From Vandiemenella viatica (Eukaryota; Arthropoda; Insecta; Orthoptera; Morabidae), in the NCBI GenBank assembly GCA_031002005.1, contig JARYHS010013631.1, positions 70,243,832 through 70,307,831 of the forward strand: DNA of 64,000 nt, in the 5' to 3' direction. A program made the translations under genes and the position numbers. The notes beneath the pieces are model-generated. The model saw only the letters and a program-made list of their open reading frames with translations. It was not told the DNA's origin and ran no database searches. The stretch's first letter is position 1. Each line of letters starts with the position of its first letter. Below are positions 45,545 to 55,019 of the stretch, in pieces.

Positions 45545-45843
45545 CTGCCTCTTCGACGTCAAGGTTATTAGGGGTGAGAAAGGACTGGGGACATGGAACG
45601 GGAAGAAAGTCGGCCCTGGACTTTAGAGGTGGGAAAGGACTGGGTCAAGAAACGGATGGTCTTTAGAGGCAGTAAAAGACTGGGGCGAGGAATGAGAAGG
45701 AATTCGGCCATGACCTTTCGGATAACCATTACGGCATTCGGATGGAGTGATTTTGGAAAATCATGGAAATACGAATTCTGGATGGCCGGACGGGGATTCG
45801 AACCTGCGGCCAGAGCGTTCCCGCTCACCCACTACGCTAGGTT
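45545..45843 (-). mobile_element. tRNA-derived SINE (family 2) with internal repeated 3' module
   Basis: On the minus strand the head includes the B box (seen as GGGGATTCGAACC at about 45788) and the CGAATTCCTTCTCATTCC body. The 3' part (TTAGAGG..GAAAGGACTGGG..) occurs three times in tandem across 45568-45690, making this copy longer than others. Confidence 0.85.
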
Positions 45844-45845
45844 AG

Positions 45846-46340
45846 TCGTGAATTGACACAGGAATTTGTTTAAAAGGATTGTAGTGTCTTCATACGCTGT
45901 GATATAGAGAAATTATTGCATAATGTTTACTCATGATGTATTTGGCATTAATTTTTCCCGCGGTACTAAGTGAAAACTGCAAGATTTCCTCTCGCTAGCT
46001 TGTGCTTGAATTCTTGTCCGCAAACATCGTAGGCTTTGAAAGATGGATGCGATCGAACCACAGATTGTTTGACACTTTGGGAAATTATGAAAACTGCTTA
46101 TCTATTGCTTACGTTATCTATAGGTGCATTCACATCTGTCGCGCGAATTCGGAGCATGTCTGTGCAGATAGGTCCAGCACCGGCCAGCATTAGCGCCGAG
46201 AATGTTGTCTGTGACGGCTTGTGATGCTCCGATACCATCGAAGTATCGATACCTACTCAAATGAGTAGTACTCAAATTGTTTTACGATACTTACTCACAT
46301 ATTATTACTGCAAAAGTATCGATACTTACTCAAATCGATA

Positions 46341-46342
<2 letters not shown>
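45846..46342. other. no gene recognised; AGTATCGATACTT motifs
   Basis: Frames near 46002-46224 lack domains. 46230-46342 repeats AGTATCGATAC and TACTCAAAT motifs and ends in poly(A), possibly the end of an unidentified element. Confidence 0.45.

Positions 46343-46395
<53 letters not shown>
46343..46395. repeat. poly(A) run of 53
   Basis: Uninterrupted A homopolymer directly after the AGTATCGATACT-motif block. Confidence 0.95.
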
Positions 46396-46397
<2 letters not shown>

Positions 46398-46827
46398 ACT
46401 GTTGAAATGTAAGAATATATGAGACATTTTGCTAAATTATTTATTTTATTTGCCTAGTGTAATAAAATCAAATAACACTCAGTAAACATTTTTATTTATT
46501 TATTAAAATCATAATAAAGCACACATCGTACCACCAATGTAACAAAAAAATGAATAATGAAACATTAATCGAATTAGTTGGAAAATAAACATTTAGTCAT
46601 GTCTTGAGTGATAATATATATGGTGATAGTAAACGTAAAGAGATTCGAGTCGCTAGTATAACTATGACGGGTCGCCTGCATGGCATGGATCGCAAGGGTC
46701 AGAAACATCATCACCACAGACATCATCATCAGGATACTTGAATTGAACAAGGGCTTTAATAATGAATCTGGAATACAAGGATTCAACTATATTCAAGAAC
46801 AAGTTGTCCGAGAATTTAGATTATACA

Positions 46828-47288
46828 AGGGTGGCCCAGAAACTAATGCACCATAATTTTTTCTCAGCCCCCAACAATGGTACGAATGCAAAACTTTAAA
46901 TATGAATTCTTTGAAGTTTTCAGAGTGCGCGCACAATGTTTCCATCAACGAACAGGGTTTCCCAATCCACCCTATATCCCTAGCTCCCTCAGACTTTCAC
47001 TTGTTTGGGACATTGAAGAACGCCATTCGTGGGAGACAGTTTGAGGATGACGAAGAGGTGATTCGCACAGTGAAGAAATGGCTTCGTGAACAGAACAAGG
47101 AGCGGTACCGCCAGGGCATATACGCTCTAGTGTCTAGCTGAAGGAAGGCTATAGAAACGGGAAGGAGATAACGTGGAAAAGTAGGGAGTGCAGAAGAAAC
47201 ATCACTCTTTCTTGAGTACAAGTTTCATTTGTTGAATAAATAATTGTTGAAGAAAAAAAATGTGGTGCATTAGTTTCTGGGCCACCCT
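46828..47288 (+). mobile_element. internally deleted mariner-type element with perfect TIRs
   Basis: Begins AGGGTGGCCCAGAAACTAAT and ends ATTAGTTTCTGGGCCACCCT, an inverted repeat of about 27 bp. At 461 bp it is far shorter than a full mariner. The interior keeps only the 3' part of the transposase gene. Confidence 0.9.
46902..47141 (+). CDS. C-terminal remnant of mariner-family transposase
   Basis: The 79-codon frame contains HPISLAPSDFHLFGTLKNAI, the block around the third acidic residue of Tc1/mariner catalytic domains (usually SPDLAPSDFHLF, here with the first Asp lost). It continues with the usual C-terminal KKWLREQNKERYRQGIYALV. The DNA-binding domain and the first two catalytic residues are deleted, so it cannot catalyse transposition. 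The first 20 residues are from the deletion junction. Confidence 0.8.
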   Translation: MNSLKFSECAHNVSINEQGFPIHPISLAPSDFHLFGTLKNAIRGRQFEDDEEVIRTVKKWLREQNKERYRQGIYALVSS

Positions 47289-48510
47289 CACAACGAAACT
47301 AATTTTGTTGTGTAGACAGTAACAAACGTAGAAAACCAAATTTTTGTATCTAAACTAAACAGTTGTAATGTTACGGAGAATTTTAGTATTAATCTGAAAA
47401 AAAACTATTAGCTGAAATAAACTGATACTTTTCTCTTGATGATAAAGATTCCTTGAACTTCGTACCTTGCTTTGTTATCACTAGTAATTCAAACTAGTAT
47501 TTACTCTTCCTAAAGTATTTAAAAAATCTGTCTTCATCGTCTTCTATTTCCTTGAATAACGTGTAGAATCTGTCTTATTTTTTTCGATTTACGTTCATGG
47601 GAAGCACAGTAAAGTTTTTTCTTGGTTTCTCTTCTACACAAACCGATTCATCTTTTTCTAAAAACATTGCTATAGCGGCAAGCTATTGTACTGAAAAATT
47701 TGGAAACATTTTGAAAAGCAGATACGTGTGTAGAATTTCTAGTTTATCTGACGGCGTCTGTGAGTGTATATATTGTGCCGTGCCTGCCACGTTGAGGGCT
47801 GGTATATATTAACCGGGCTTCAGTCGTGCGCGGAAGTGTGGTGGAATACGTATAACAGACCGCAGTCGCCTAGACGGATACAGGTTGCTAGGCAGGGTAC
47901 CCGTCTGGTACTCGAGTGCTCACTCCCCTCCCCACCCCTCCACTCCTCCCGGACCTAACGATCTAATTGGCGGCGACGGGCAGGCGGCGACGGTCGATAC
48001 CGGCGCGACGCGGCACTACACGGCGTCCCGGCGCCTCGTTAAACTGACGCCACTCGCTCGCGGGCTTGTCACGCCCATCAACAAGAGGAGGGTAGGGGCG
48101 CGCTGGTTCGAGCCCCGCGCAGACAGAGCCGCTTTTATATTGGTTTCATTTGCTTGTTCCTTTAGTGCTGCGGTGTTAGCAATTGTTTTGAAATACGAAT
48201 ACGTAATGATGTTAATGAATAAATATTTAAGAAAAAAAATAATAACGTTTTGGTTGCCTCTGGGAACAAAATCAAGGAATTACCGTTTAATTTCAAAAAT
48301 ATTTTTTTAAAAAACGTACTGCCTGCACTATGAATAGGGTGAGTTGTTAAATTTTTCACAGTTAGGTGGTATCAAACATATGGGAATGTCTACTGCCACA
48401 TTAATTTTATTTTAAATTAGAATGGCCCTCACATATATGCATTTTAGAGCAACGCGTATGCTTAATATAGTAACCCAGTCGATTATACAACATTTTATGC
48501 TTTTAGCAGG
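47289..48510. other. no gene recognised; GC-rich block 47870-48120
   Basis: The frame 47885-48310 (+) crosses a GC-rich block and includes the string VDTGATRHYTA and a tRNA-B-box-like GGTTCGAGCCCC at about 48103. Neither is sufficient for a call. Confidence 0.4.
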
Positions 48511-48517
48511 CGTCATA

Positions 48518-48648
48518 TTAATGAAATATTCCACTTAATTTTTCGGGATTCCCTGATGAAGGCCCCAGGTTGGGCCCCGAAACGTCGGTAGTAATACATC
48601 GAAAAAAGCAGCGCGAATCCCGAAAAAGTAAGTGGAATATTTCATTAA
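48518..48648 (+). ncRNA. hammerhead ribozyme hairpin (Penelope-type)
   Basis: The core is CTGATGA (48553-48559), a GC-rich stem II (GGCCC/GGGCC), GAAA (48579-48582) and CGTC ending at 48586. Two 34-base arms (48518-48551 and 48615-48648) are almost perfectly complementary and form a long stem I. The minimal ACGU stem III is the type known in Penelope-like elements, thought to act as dimers. No Penelope coding region is nearby. The upstream GCAGGCGTCATATTAAT is shared with the palindrome at 3236-3494. Confidence 0.8.
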
Positions 48649-48835
48649 CCTAATCGATTTTTTTTTTTTTGTGTTAAGCCGCTGATTTCTTAGACAAACT
48701 GACACTTTCATTAAGATTAAAAGAACTGCGGATAGCTGAAATCACCAGATAATTTGTTGCACAGACTCTCACATTTGCTATATGAGCCGATAAGTTCATC
48801 ACTGAATGTTTTGAACCGTTAAAAATAATTTTCTT

Positions 48836-49003
48836 TGGTTGACGTCGAGGTCATTAGAGCCGCGAAAAAATCTTCTCAGTTCGCGTAGAGTGATTTTGGG
48901 AAAACATGAAAAACTGAAATCAGGATGGTTGGACGGGGATTTGAACCAAAGACCTCTTGAATGCGAGGCCAAAGCGTTGCACCTCACCCCCACACTCGGT
49001 TTC
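48836..49003 (-). mobile_element. tRNA-derived SINE (family 2), diverged and internally deleted
   Basis: Minus-strand head with the B box (GGATTTGAACC on the plus strand), CTTGAATGCGAGGCC and a 3' end TGACGTCGAGGTCATTAGAG. The CATGGCCGAATTC body block is missing. Confidence 0.8.
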
Positions 49004-49004
49004 T

Positions 49005-49822
49005 AAATTAAAACAGCAGTCTGAAAAGTAACGCACTCTCACCGATCCTATATTAAACTAAGAGAGTGAAAGAACACATCAAAGGATTCCATAAAAATTC
49101 AGCTCTCCAAAACCATATTTTAGGAAGCCTCTGTAACTGTCCTTGCAAATTTCCGTCCAGATCATAAAGTATCAAACACAGCTAAAATCATGAAGAGAAA
49201 GGACACGCAGTAACCAGAGAAGTCTTACTGGTAAAAAGTTGAAGGAACTGTAAAGGATTAGAGATGAAGAAGAAAGTTCCATTTCTCATTTCCTCCATGT
49301 CTGGAGGAAAATATGTCTAGGGACTACCAGAAGACAAAGAAAGATGAAAAAAAGTGGGCAGTAAAATTAATAACTACGAAGTTGACTCACATACGGCCCA
49401 TCTCACAACTATAGTGTGGATCCGTGTTACTGACTTGACGTCTTGACTGGAACTTAAACCACCGCAAATTAAAGGAAAATGTGTACTGCTAAATGGGTTT
49501 CACTCCGTACGGAATTCTCACGGCCAAAGCGCATGAACAGATCCGTAATTTTATTCGTTTGTGTATTACCATATCCTGAATCTGTGGAATAAATTTCATT
49601 TCGTAATGAAAATTCTTCTTCTTTGTGTTACATTAAAAAAAAAATTATATAACCTGTTGACTCCTATAACAAATGATTCAGTTTTCCTTGTTTCTAATTT
49701 CCCCTACTCTAAACTTCGCTTCATTAAGAATTCTGCTCTATGCATACTGTTTTAAAAGTTCGTTATCAGTCATCTTTTAGTGCTTCACAGTTAAATATTT
49801 TTTTTTATTTTTTTCTTATTTA
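49005..49822. other. no gene recognised
   Basis: Nothing recognised. Confidence 0.45.
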
Positions 49823-50056
49823 TGGCTTTACGCCTAGTCGACTTGGACGTCGAGGCCATTACAGAGGGATGGATGTGACAACAAGGAACGGGAAGGAATT
49901 CGGCCAGGGCCTTTTGAAGGAAGCCTCCCAGCATTCGCCTGGAGTGATTTGAAGAAACCACGGCAAACCCAAATCTGGATGCCCGGACGGGGATTCAAAC
50001 CGGCGTCCTCTCGAATGCGAGGCCAGAACGTTAACCGCTGACCCACCACGATCGGT
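49823..50056 (-). mobile_element. tRNA-derived SINE (family 2), full length
   Basis: All blocks are present in reverse: 3' end GACGTCGAGGCCATTA, body GGAACGGGAAGGAATTCGG and CCAGCATTCGCCTGGAG, B box GGGGATTCAAACC, and GAATGCGAGGCCAGAACG. Confidence 0.9.
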
Positions 50057-50269
50057 AAAATATTTCTATTTTATAAGTACGCTCTTTTCATAATTTATGC
50101 TTGAGATGTAGAACTATGCACTTAATAGTCTATTCGCTGTGATTGGCGAGATTAGAGTTTCACATTCCGATTATAATTTGCAAATATGGTGGAAGCTTTT
50201 TTTAAAAAATATCTTTATTGCTATTTTTATTCACTATACAATTATCATAATTATACTTTTGTCTGATAA

Positions 50270-50395
50270 GGACGACACAAGACAAACACAACACTTAATT
50301 AAAACCACTCGTGCCCTATGCGGGACTCAAACCAGCGATCTTTGCAATGCGAAGCCAGCTCGCTAGCCCCGCGCTACAAGCGGTAGCGACGGTAG
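50270..50395 (-). mobile_element. tRNA-derived SINE-like (family 1 related), diverged
   Basis: The reverse complement has an A-box-like TAGCGCGGGGCTAGCGAGCT, a B box GGTTTGAGTCCC and then a body GTTTTAATTAAGTGTTGTGT similar to that of family 1. A tRNA pseudogene is the alternative, but the shared body favours a SINE. Confidence 0.6.
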
Positions 50396-51053
50396 AATTG
50401 ATCTAATCTACAAAGCTCCGTCCAGTTTAATACCTCTCACTCTCCCCCCCCCCTCCCCTCCTCTGTGAAAGGAGTTGACGTAGCATTTCGAAAGTTCAGA
50501 TTTTACAACAAACCCTTAGTATCGAGGGGATTTGAACTGCCGTCGTGTAATTCCTAATCGAGATAGAGTTACGGAAATACAAATAATGGACGACGTATTT
50601 GGTGTGGTCGACACCTCCAGTGAAGTTTACATTTTGTTAACAGGAACTCAGTTTACCGGAGTTATCTCGTTTCATCTTGTCGTGTTGACAACACTGGGCG
50701 CGGTGCCCCCCAGATAACCCGGTACCCTCTGTACACACCCGGACAGGACGCGCTGTTGACTTTTTACGTGGCGTTTATCTGACGCCTGCTTGTATCCACA
50801 ATAACAAACAACAGCTATTTCAACTTTCACCGCCTGCGACCTGCTGCACTGGGACACAACGAAGTTAACCCGAAACCAGTGCAGGGAGAGTCGCTCTTAA
50901 ATCCGAGCTGTAATCGAATCAGCGAAGAAACAGTGTCACTTGCTAATACGGACAATTTAATATTTGATTCTCTAATACACTAATCATGCTGATATTCTGC
51001 AAGGTAGGAGACATAAAGTGTGATTCCCAGGAGGAATGGTAAATATTAAAGGA
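50396..51053. other. no gene recognised
   Basis: Frames 50532-50717 and 50672-50857 lack domains. A short C tract lies at about 50445-50460. Confidence 0.45.
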
Positions 51054-51456
51054 CAAGGGCGTGTCCAGGATCAGAACTAGAGGGGGGCAGGATTTGAACT
51101 GGGGGGGGGGGGCAACTCATTTTGGTTTCGAGGAAGTGGGGTGGGGGACTGAAACATGACATTTCAAAATCAAACTCAAACCTATCCAGGAAACTATTTT
51201 TATCATTGATTAATATAGTAACCCAACTACTTAATCTAAGGACCTACTATGCAGTTAATTAAGATCGTAAGTCAGTTAGTTTTTTATGTAAACATTAATT
51301 GTCTCGGATTTTCAATTTCAATAATTTTGTTTGTCAATATCTCATTTCGATGCACACTCGTCAGACATAATCCTGTCAATCTTTCTCTCCCAAAAGTGCT
51401 GCTGAACTAGTTCTTCACTCGTCGAAGCGTACTGAAGGCAACTTAATTTTTCTTCT
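51054..51456 (-). mobile_element. hAT-type MITE (family 3), cut by the assembly gap
   Basis: Begins CAAGGGCGTGTCCAGGATCA and follows the reversed 15266-15740 copy to the last base before the N run. Roughly 70 bases, including the long G tract next to the other terminus, are missing. Confidence 0.88.
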
Positions 51457-52456
51457 NNNNNNNNNNNNNNNNNNNNNNNNNNNNNNNNNNNNNNNNNNNN
51501 NNNNNNNNNNNNNNNNNNNNNNNNNNNNNNNNNNNNNNNNNNNNNNNNNNNNNNNNNNNNNNNNNNNNNNNNNNNNNNNNNNNNNNNNNNNNNNNNNNNN
51601 NNNNNNNNNNNNNNNNNNNNNNNNNNNNNNNNNNNNNNNNNNNNNNNNNNNNNNNNNNNNNNNNNNNNNNNNNNNNNNNNNNNNNNNNNNNNNNNNNNNN
51701 NNNNNNNNNNNNNNNNNNNNNNNNNNNNNNNNNNNNNNNNNNNNNNNNNNNNNNNNNNNNNNNNNNNNNNNNNNNNNNNNNNNNNNNNNNNNNNNNNNNN
51801 NNNNNNNNNNNNNNNNNNNNNNNNNNNNNNNNNNNNNNNNNNNNNNNNNNNNNNNNNNNNNNNNNNNNNNNNNNNNNNNNNNNNNNNNNNNNNNNNNNNN
51901 NNNNNNNNNNNNNNNNNNNNNNNNNNNNNNNNNNNNNNNNNNNNNNNNNNNNNNNNNNNNNNNNNNNNNNNNNNNNNNNNNNNNNNNNNNNNNNNNNNNN
52001 NNNNNNNNNNNNNNNNNNNNNNNNNNNNNNNNNNNNNNNNNNNNNNNNNNNNNNNNNNNNNNNNNNNNNNNNNNNNNNNNNNNNNNNNNNNNNNNNNNNN
52101 NNNNNNNNNNNNNNNNNNNNNNNNNNNNNNNNNNNNNNNNNNNNNNNNNNNNNNNNNNNNNNNNNNNNNNNNNNNNNNNNNNNNNNNNNNNNNNNNNNNN
52201 NNNNNNNNNNNNNNNNNNNNNNNNNNNNNNNNNNNNNNNNNNNNNNNNNNNNNNNNNNNNNNNNNNNNNNNNNNNNNNNNNNNNNNNNNNNNNNNNNNNN
52301 NNNNNNNNNNNNNNNNNNNNNNNNNNNNNNNNNNNNNNNNNNNNNNNNNNNNNNNNNNNNNNNNNNNNNNNNNNNNNNNNNNNNNNNNNNNNNNNNNNNN
52401 NNNNNNNNNNNNNNNNNNNNNNNNNNNNNNNNNNNNNNNNNNNNNNNNNNNNNNNN
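51457..52456. other. assembly gap, exactly 1000 N
   Basis: A round length indicates a scaffolding placeholder whose true size is unknown. It separates sequence around the duplicons and is relevant to whether they are allelic. Confidence 0.99.
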
Positions 52457-52778
52457 ATGACTGAAGATATAACTGAAATTTCAGTTTATATAAATAAATA
52501 AAAAATAATTTATTTATTTATTTTATAAATACATTTTTTTTATATAATTTCAATTAAGTAATTTGTAATCAAATGTAAATTAAAAAAATTTATGATCGTT
52601 TGTCCTTAATTTCAACTCTCCGTAACTCTTTACCAATTACATTTGAATTTCCAAATCGACTACAATGTTTTTGTCTTTATTAGTGAATATTAATTTGACT
52701 ACTTGAGGAAGTTTAGAATAACATTAATCCAACGTACTATAATTAGTAAGTCACAGCAACGCGTGACCGGTCAGCTAG
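52457..52778 (+). mobile_element. Helitron-like 3' end adjoining the gap
   Basis: Ends with GCAACGCGTGACCGGTCAG and CTAG at 52775-52778, followed by T. A GC-rich palindromic stem just before a CTRR terminus, with T as the next host base, is the Helitron 3' signature. The homology between copies A and B starts exactly at the next base (52779). The body and 5' end would lie in the gap. Confidence 0.55.
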
Positions 52779-53899
52779 TCTCTAAGAGGAAAATCATAAA
52801 ACCATCAGCAATAGAATGTTACTTGCTCCATCATGACAAGGCAATAGATTATTCTTAGCTTTCTTTCCCGTAAATTTTTGATGAAGTATAATATTTTTCG
52901 AGGGCCTTCGATCAGTGTACTCTCTAGACAGACTTACTAGAATGTAATGACTGAATGCTTGAAATGGCATTGGAAATGAATGGATCCGAGTCAGAGCAGA
53001 AGGTGTATCTCATCAGTGCTCGCCTACAATACCTCCATCGCTGACTTGACAGATGGGAGAATCATGAACGGTTACGAGGAAAGTAATTTGAAAGAAAATA
53101 GGATTTCAGAACTCTAGGTAAAAACTTTATTTTTCATTATTAAAGATATTATGTTTTTGGCCAACAAAGTATATCTTACTTTTGACTGTCATTATATTTA
53201 AAGACGTTCGTAGAGAGCGGCAACTGCGTATGGAAAGAAATAAAGATGTTGAAATGTTGTTTGTAGAATTTAGCTGTGACGAAAAGTATCGAAAATCGAA
53301 AAAAATCTGAAAATATTGGTAAAGAGCATACTAAATATGGGTGTATGGAGAACTCTACTATCAGTAACTGGAAATAACAATGGAAGCTAGCATTACTAGG
53401 AGCATGTTTGGGCAGAACCCGCTATTTGAATCACAATTCTCCTTAAGCTCTCAAGACCTGACTGGAACAATTAATTCAAAATTCTTGTGATTTTCTGGAA
53501 ACTTCTATAAAACACAGCAAAACAGCCTCTTAAGAAAAATTCCAGCATACGGAAAAATGCTACATGTTCCTGATGACTGCATCATTTCCTTAGCTAACCG
53601 TTGGGTCGTTGACGTTGATAGAGGATGACGTAATATAGATGTTAACGTCATGCGTTCCTTCCTTCCTTGAGTTCTTTAATGGAGCTTGCTGTTACTTTAA
53701 CAGATCTCCCAGATTATTATCAAAAACGATGTTGCATAGACGCCGAAGCCCAAAGTTAAGTAGGGTTAACCAAATTCTAATTTTGTACCTAGATTTTACT
53801 TAAAGGCTGTGTGAAAATTGTCTAATGAAGCAAATCAGAAATATTTCTTGCATTTATTATAATTTACTCCAAAGCAGAAAATAAATAGAATACAGAGCC

Positions 53900-54400
53900 T
53901 ATATACTACAATAGGCTGGTGAGAAAGTTAAAGTGGCTAGTGAGACAGAACACAACAGAGTTAAGAGACAGGAAGACAGAAGGGAATACTTAAAACAACT
54001 ACCGAGCGTGGTGGTGTAACGGATAGCGTTCTGGCCTCGCATTCGGGAGGACGGCGGTTCGAATCCCCGTCCGGGCATCCAGATTTGGGTTTTCCATTGT
54101 TTCCCCCAAATCACTCCAGGTGAATGCCGGGATGCTTCCTTCAAAAAGGCCATGGCCGAATTCCTTCCCATTCCTTGCCCCCATCCTTTCCCGTCTCTAA
54201 AGACCACGTTGTTAAAAAGGGACGTTAAATTGTCAAAAAAAAAAATTAAAACAACTAAACAAGCAGTTATTAAGAAGCGAGAAGCAAAGGATGGGTTTAT
54301 GAAAATTTTATTGGTGCAGGAGGGCCACTGAACGATTCAAATAAAAATTTATACGGCTATATTAGAAAACTGAGGGGAAGGGAAGGTATTCAGACTATTG
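53900..54400 (+). pseudogene. non-LTR ORF2 fragment, copy B, split by a SINE
   Basis: Matches 30480-30738. It is interrupted by the SINE at 54002-54245 and cut at 54400 by the Tc1 terminal repeat. Confidence 0.65.
54002..54245 (+). mobile_element. tRNA-derived SINE (family 2), best copy, B-specific with TSD
   Basis: Box A region TGGTGTAACGG (54012-54022) and box B GGTTCGAATCC (54056-54066) are intact. The conserved body has CCATGGCCGAATTCCTTCCC, and the 3' end GACGTTAAATTG is followed by an A-rich tail. A perfect 12-bp duplication TTAAAACAACTA lies at 53990-54001 and 54246-54257. The empty site in copy A is TTAATACAACTA at 30567-30578. Confidence 0.95.
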
Positions 54401-54402
54401 TA

Positions 54403-55004
54403 CACAGACGGAAAAAAAAATCCCAACACCAAGAAAAAATTATTGTAGAGTAATGAAATTTGGACAATGCATTTGTCAAGTTAACATGTTTAATTGATTA
54501 AATTTTCAAGATCACAGGTTAATTTAAGCTCAAGAAAATGCATTTCAAATGTGAAATACTGTTAAATTAATAGCCGGTGTAACCTCCAGAATTTTGAATG
54601 CAAGCCTGCAAACGTGAATGCATTGTGTCATACAGGTTTCGAATGTCACTTTGTGGTATGGAGTTCCATGCTTGTTGTACTTGTGCTGTCAATACTGGGA
54701 CGGTCAGTGCTGGCTGTGGATGATGCTGGAGTTGTCGTCCAATGATATCCCATACGTGTTCAATTGGAGACAGATCTGGTGATCTCGCAGGCCAAGGTAA
54801 CATGTCGACACTCTGTAGAGCACGTTGCGAGACAACAGCGGTATGAGGGCGAGCGTTATCCTGTTGAAAAACTCCCCCTTGAATGCTGTTCATGAATGGC
54901 AGCACTACAGGTTGAATTACCAGACTGACGTACAAATTTGCAGTCAGTGTGTTTGGTATAACCACAAGAGTGCTCCTGCTGTCATAGGAAATTGCTCCCC
55001 ACGG
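54403..55004 (-). mobile_element. Tc1-like transposon, 3' fragment
   Basis: The plus-strand left end CACAGACGGAAAAAAAAATC follows a TA (54401-54402), as expected for a Tc1 terminal repeat at a TA target. Coding sequence of the C-terminal half follows on the minus strand. Homology stops at about 55004, at the junction with the Jockey-like ORF1, so the 5' half and second terminal repeat are missing. Confidence 0.8.
54567..54965 (-). CDS. Tc1-type transposase, C-terminal half
   Basis: The 132-codon frame has FQQDNARPHTA, with the second catalytic Asp, and WPARSPDLSPIEHVWD, with the third catalytic acid (Glu) of the DD34E type. The end QACIQNSGGYTGY is the usual C-terminus of this group. Upstream sequence in the same frame (WGAISYDSRSTLVVIP) extends it to about 55004. 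The DNA-binding domains and the first Asp are missing, so it cannot be active. Two catalytic residues and the whole C-terminus are uninterrupted, unlike most coding sequence here. Confidence 0.9.
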   Translation of the reverse strand: MVIPNTLTANLYVSLVIQPVVLPFMNSIQGGVFQQDNARPHTAVVSQRALQSVDMLPWPARSPDLSPIEHVWDIIGRQLQHHPQPALTVPVLTAQVQQAWNSIPQSDIRNLYDTMHSRLQACIQNSGGYTGY

Positions 55005-55019
55005 GCCTAGCCATGTTGG

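Noticed and set aside
46230..46395. AGTATCGATACT motifs as hAT subterminal repeats
   Set aside because: Suggestive, but no terminal inverted repeat or flanking duplication could be found around the poly(A) run.
48080..48135. tRNA gene suggested by GGTTCGAGCCCC
   Set aside because: No complete cloverleaf or A box at the right distance. The other tRNA-like segments of the window belong to SINEs by their shared bodies.
47885..48310. VDTGATRHYTA as a retroviral-type protease active site
   Set aside because: Only the DTGA string matches; no flanking protease blocks, gag or RT nearby, and the DNA is a GC-rich block where such a string may be chance.
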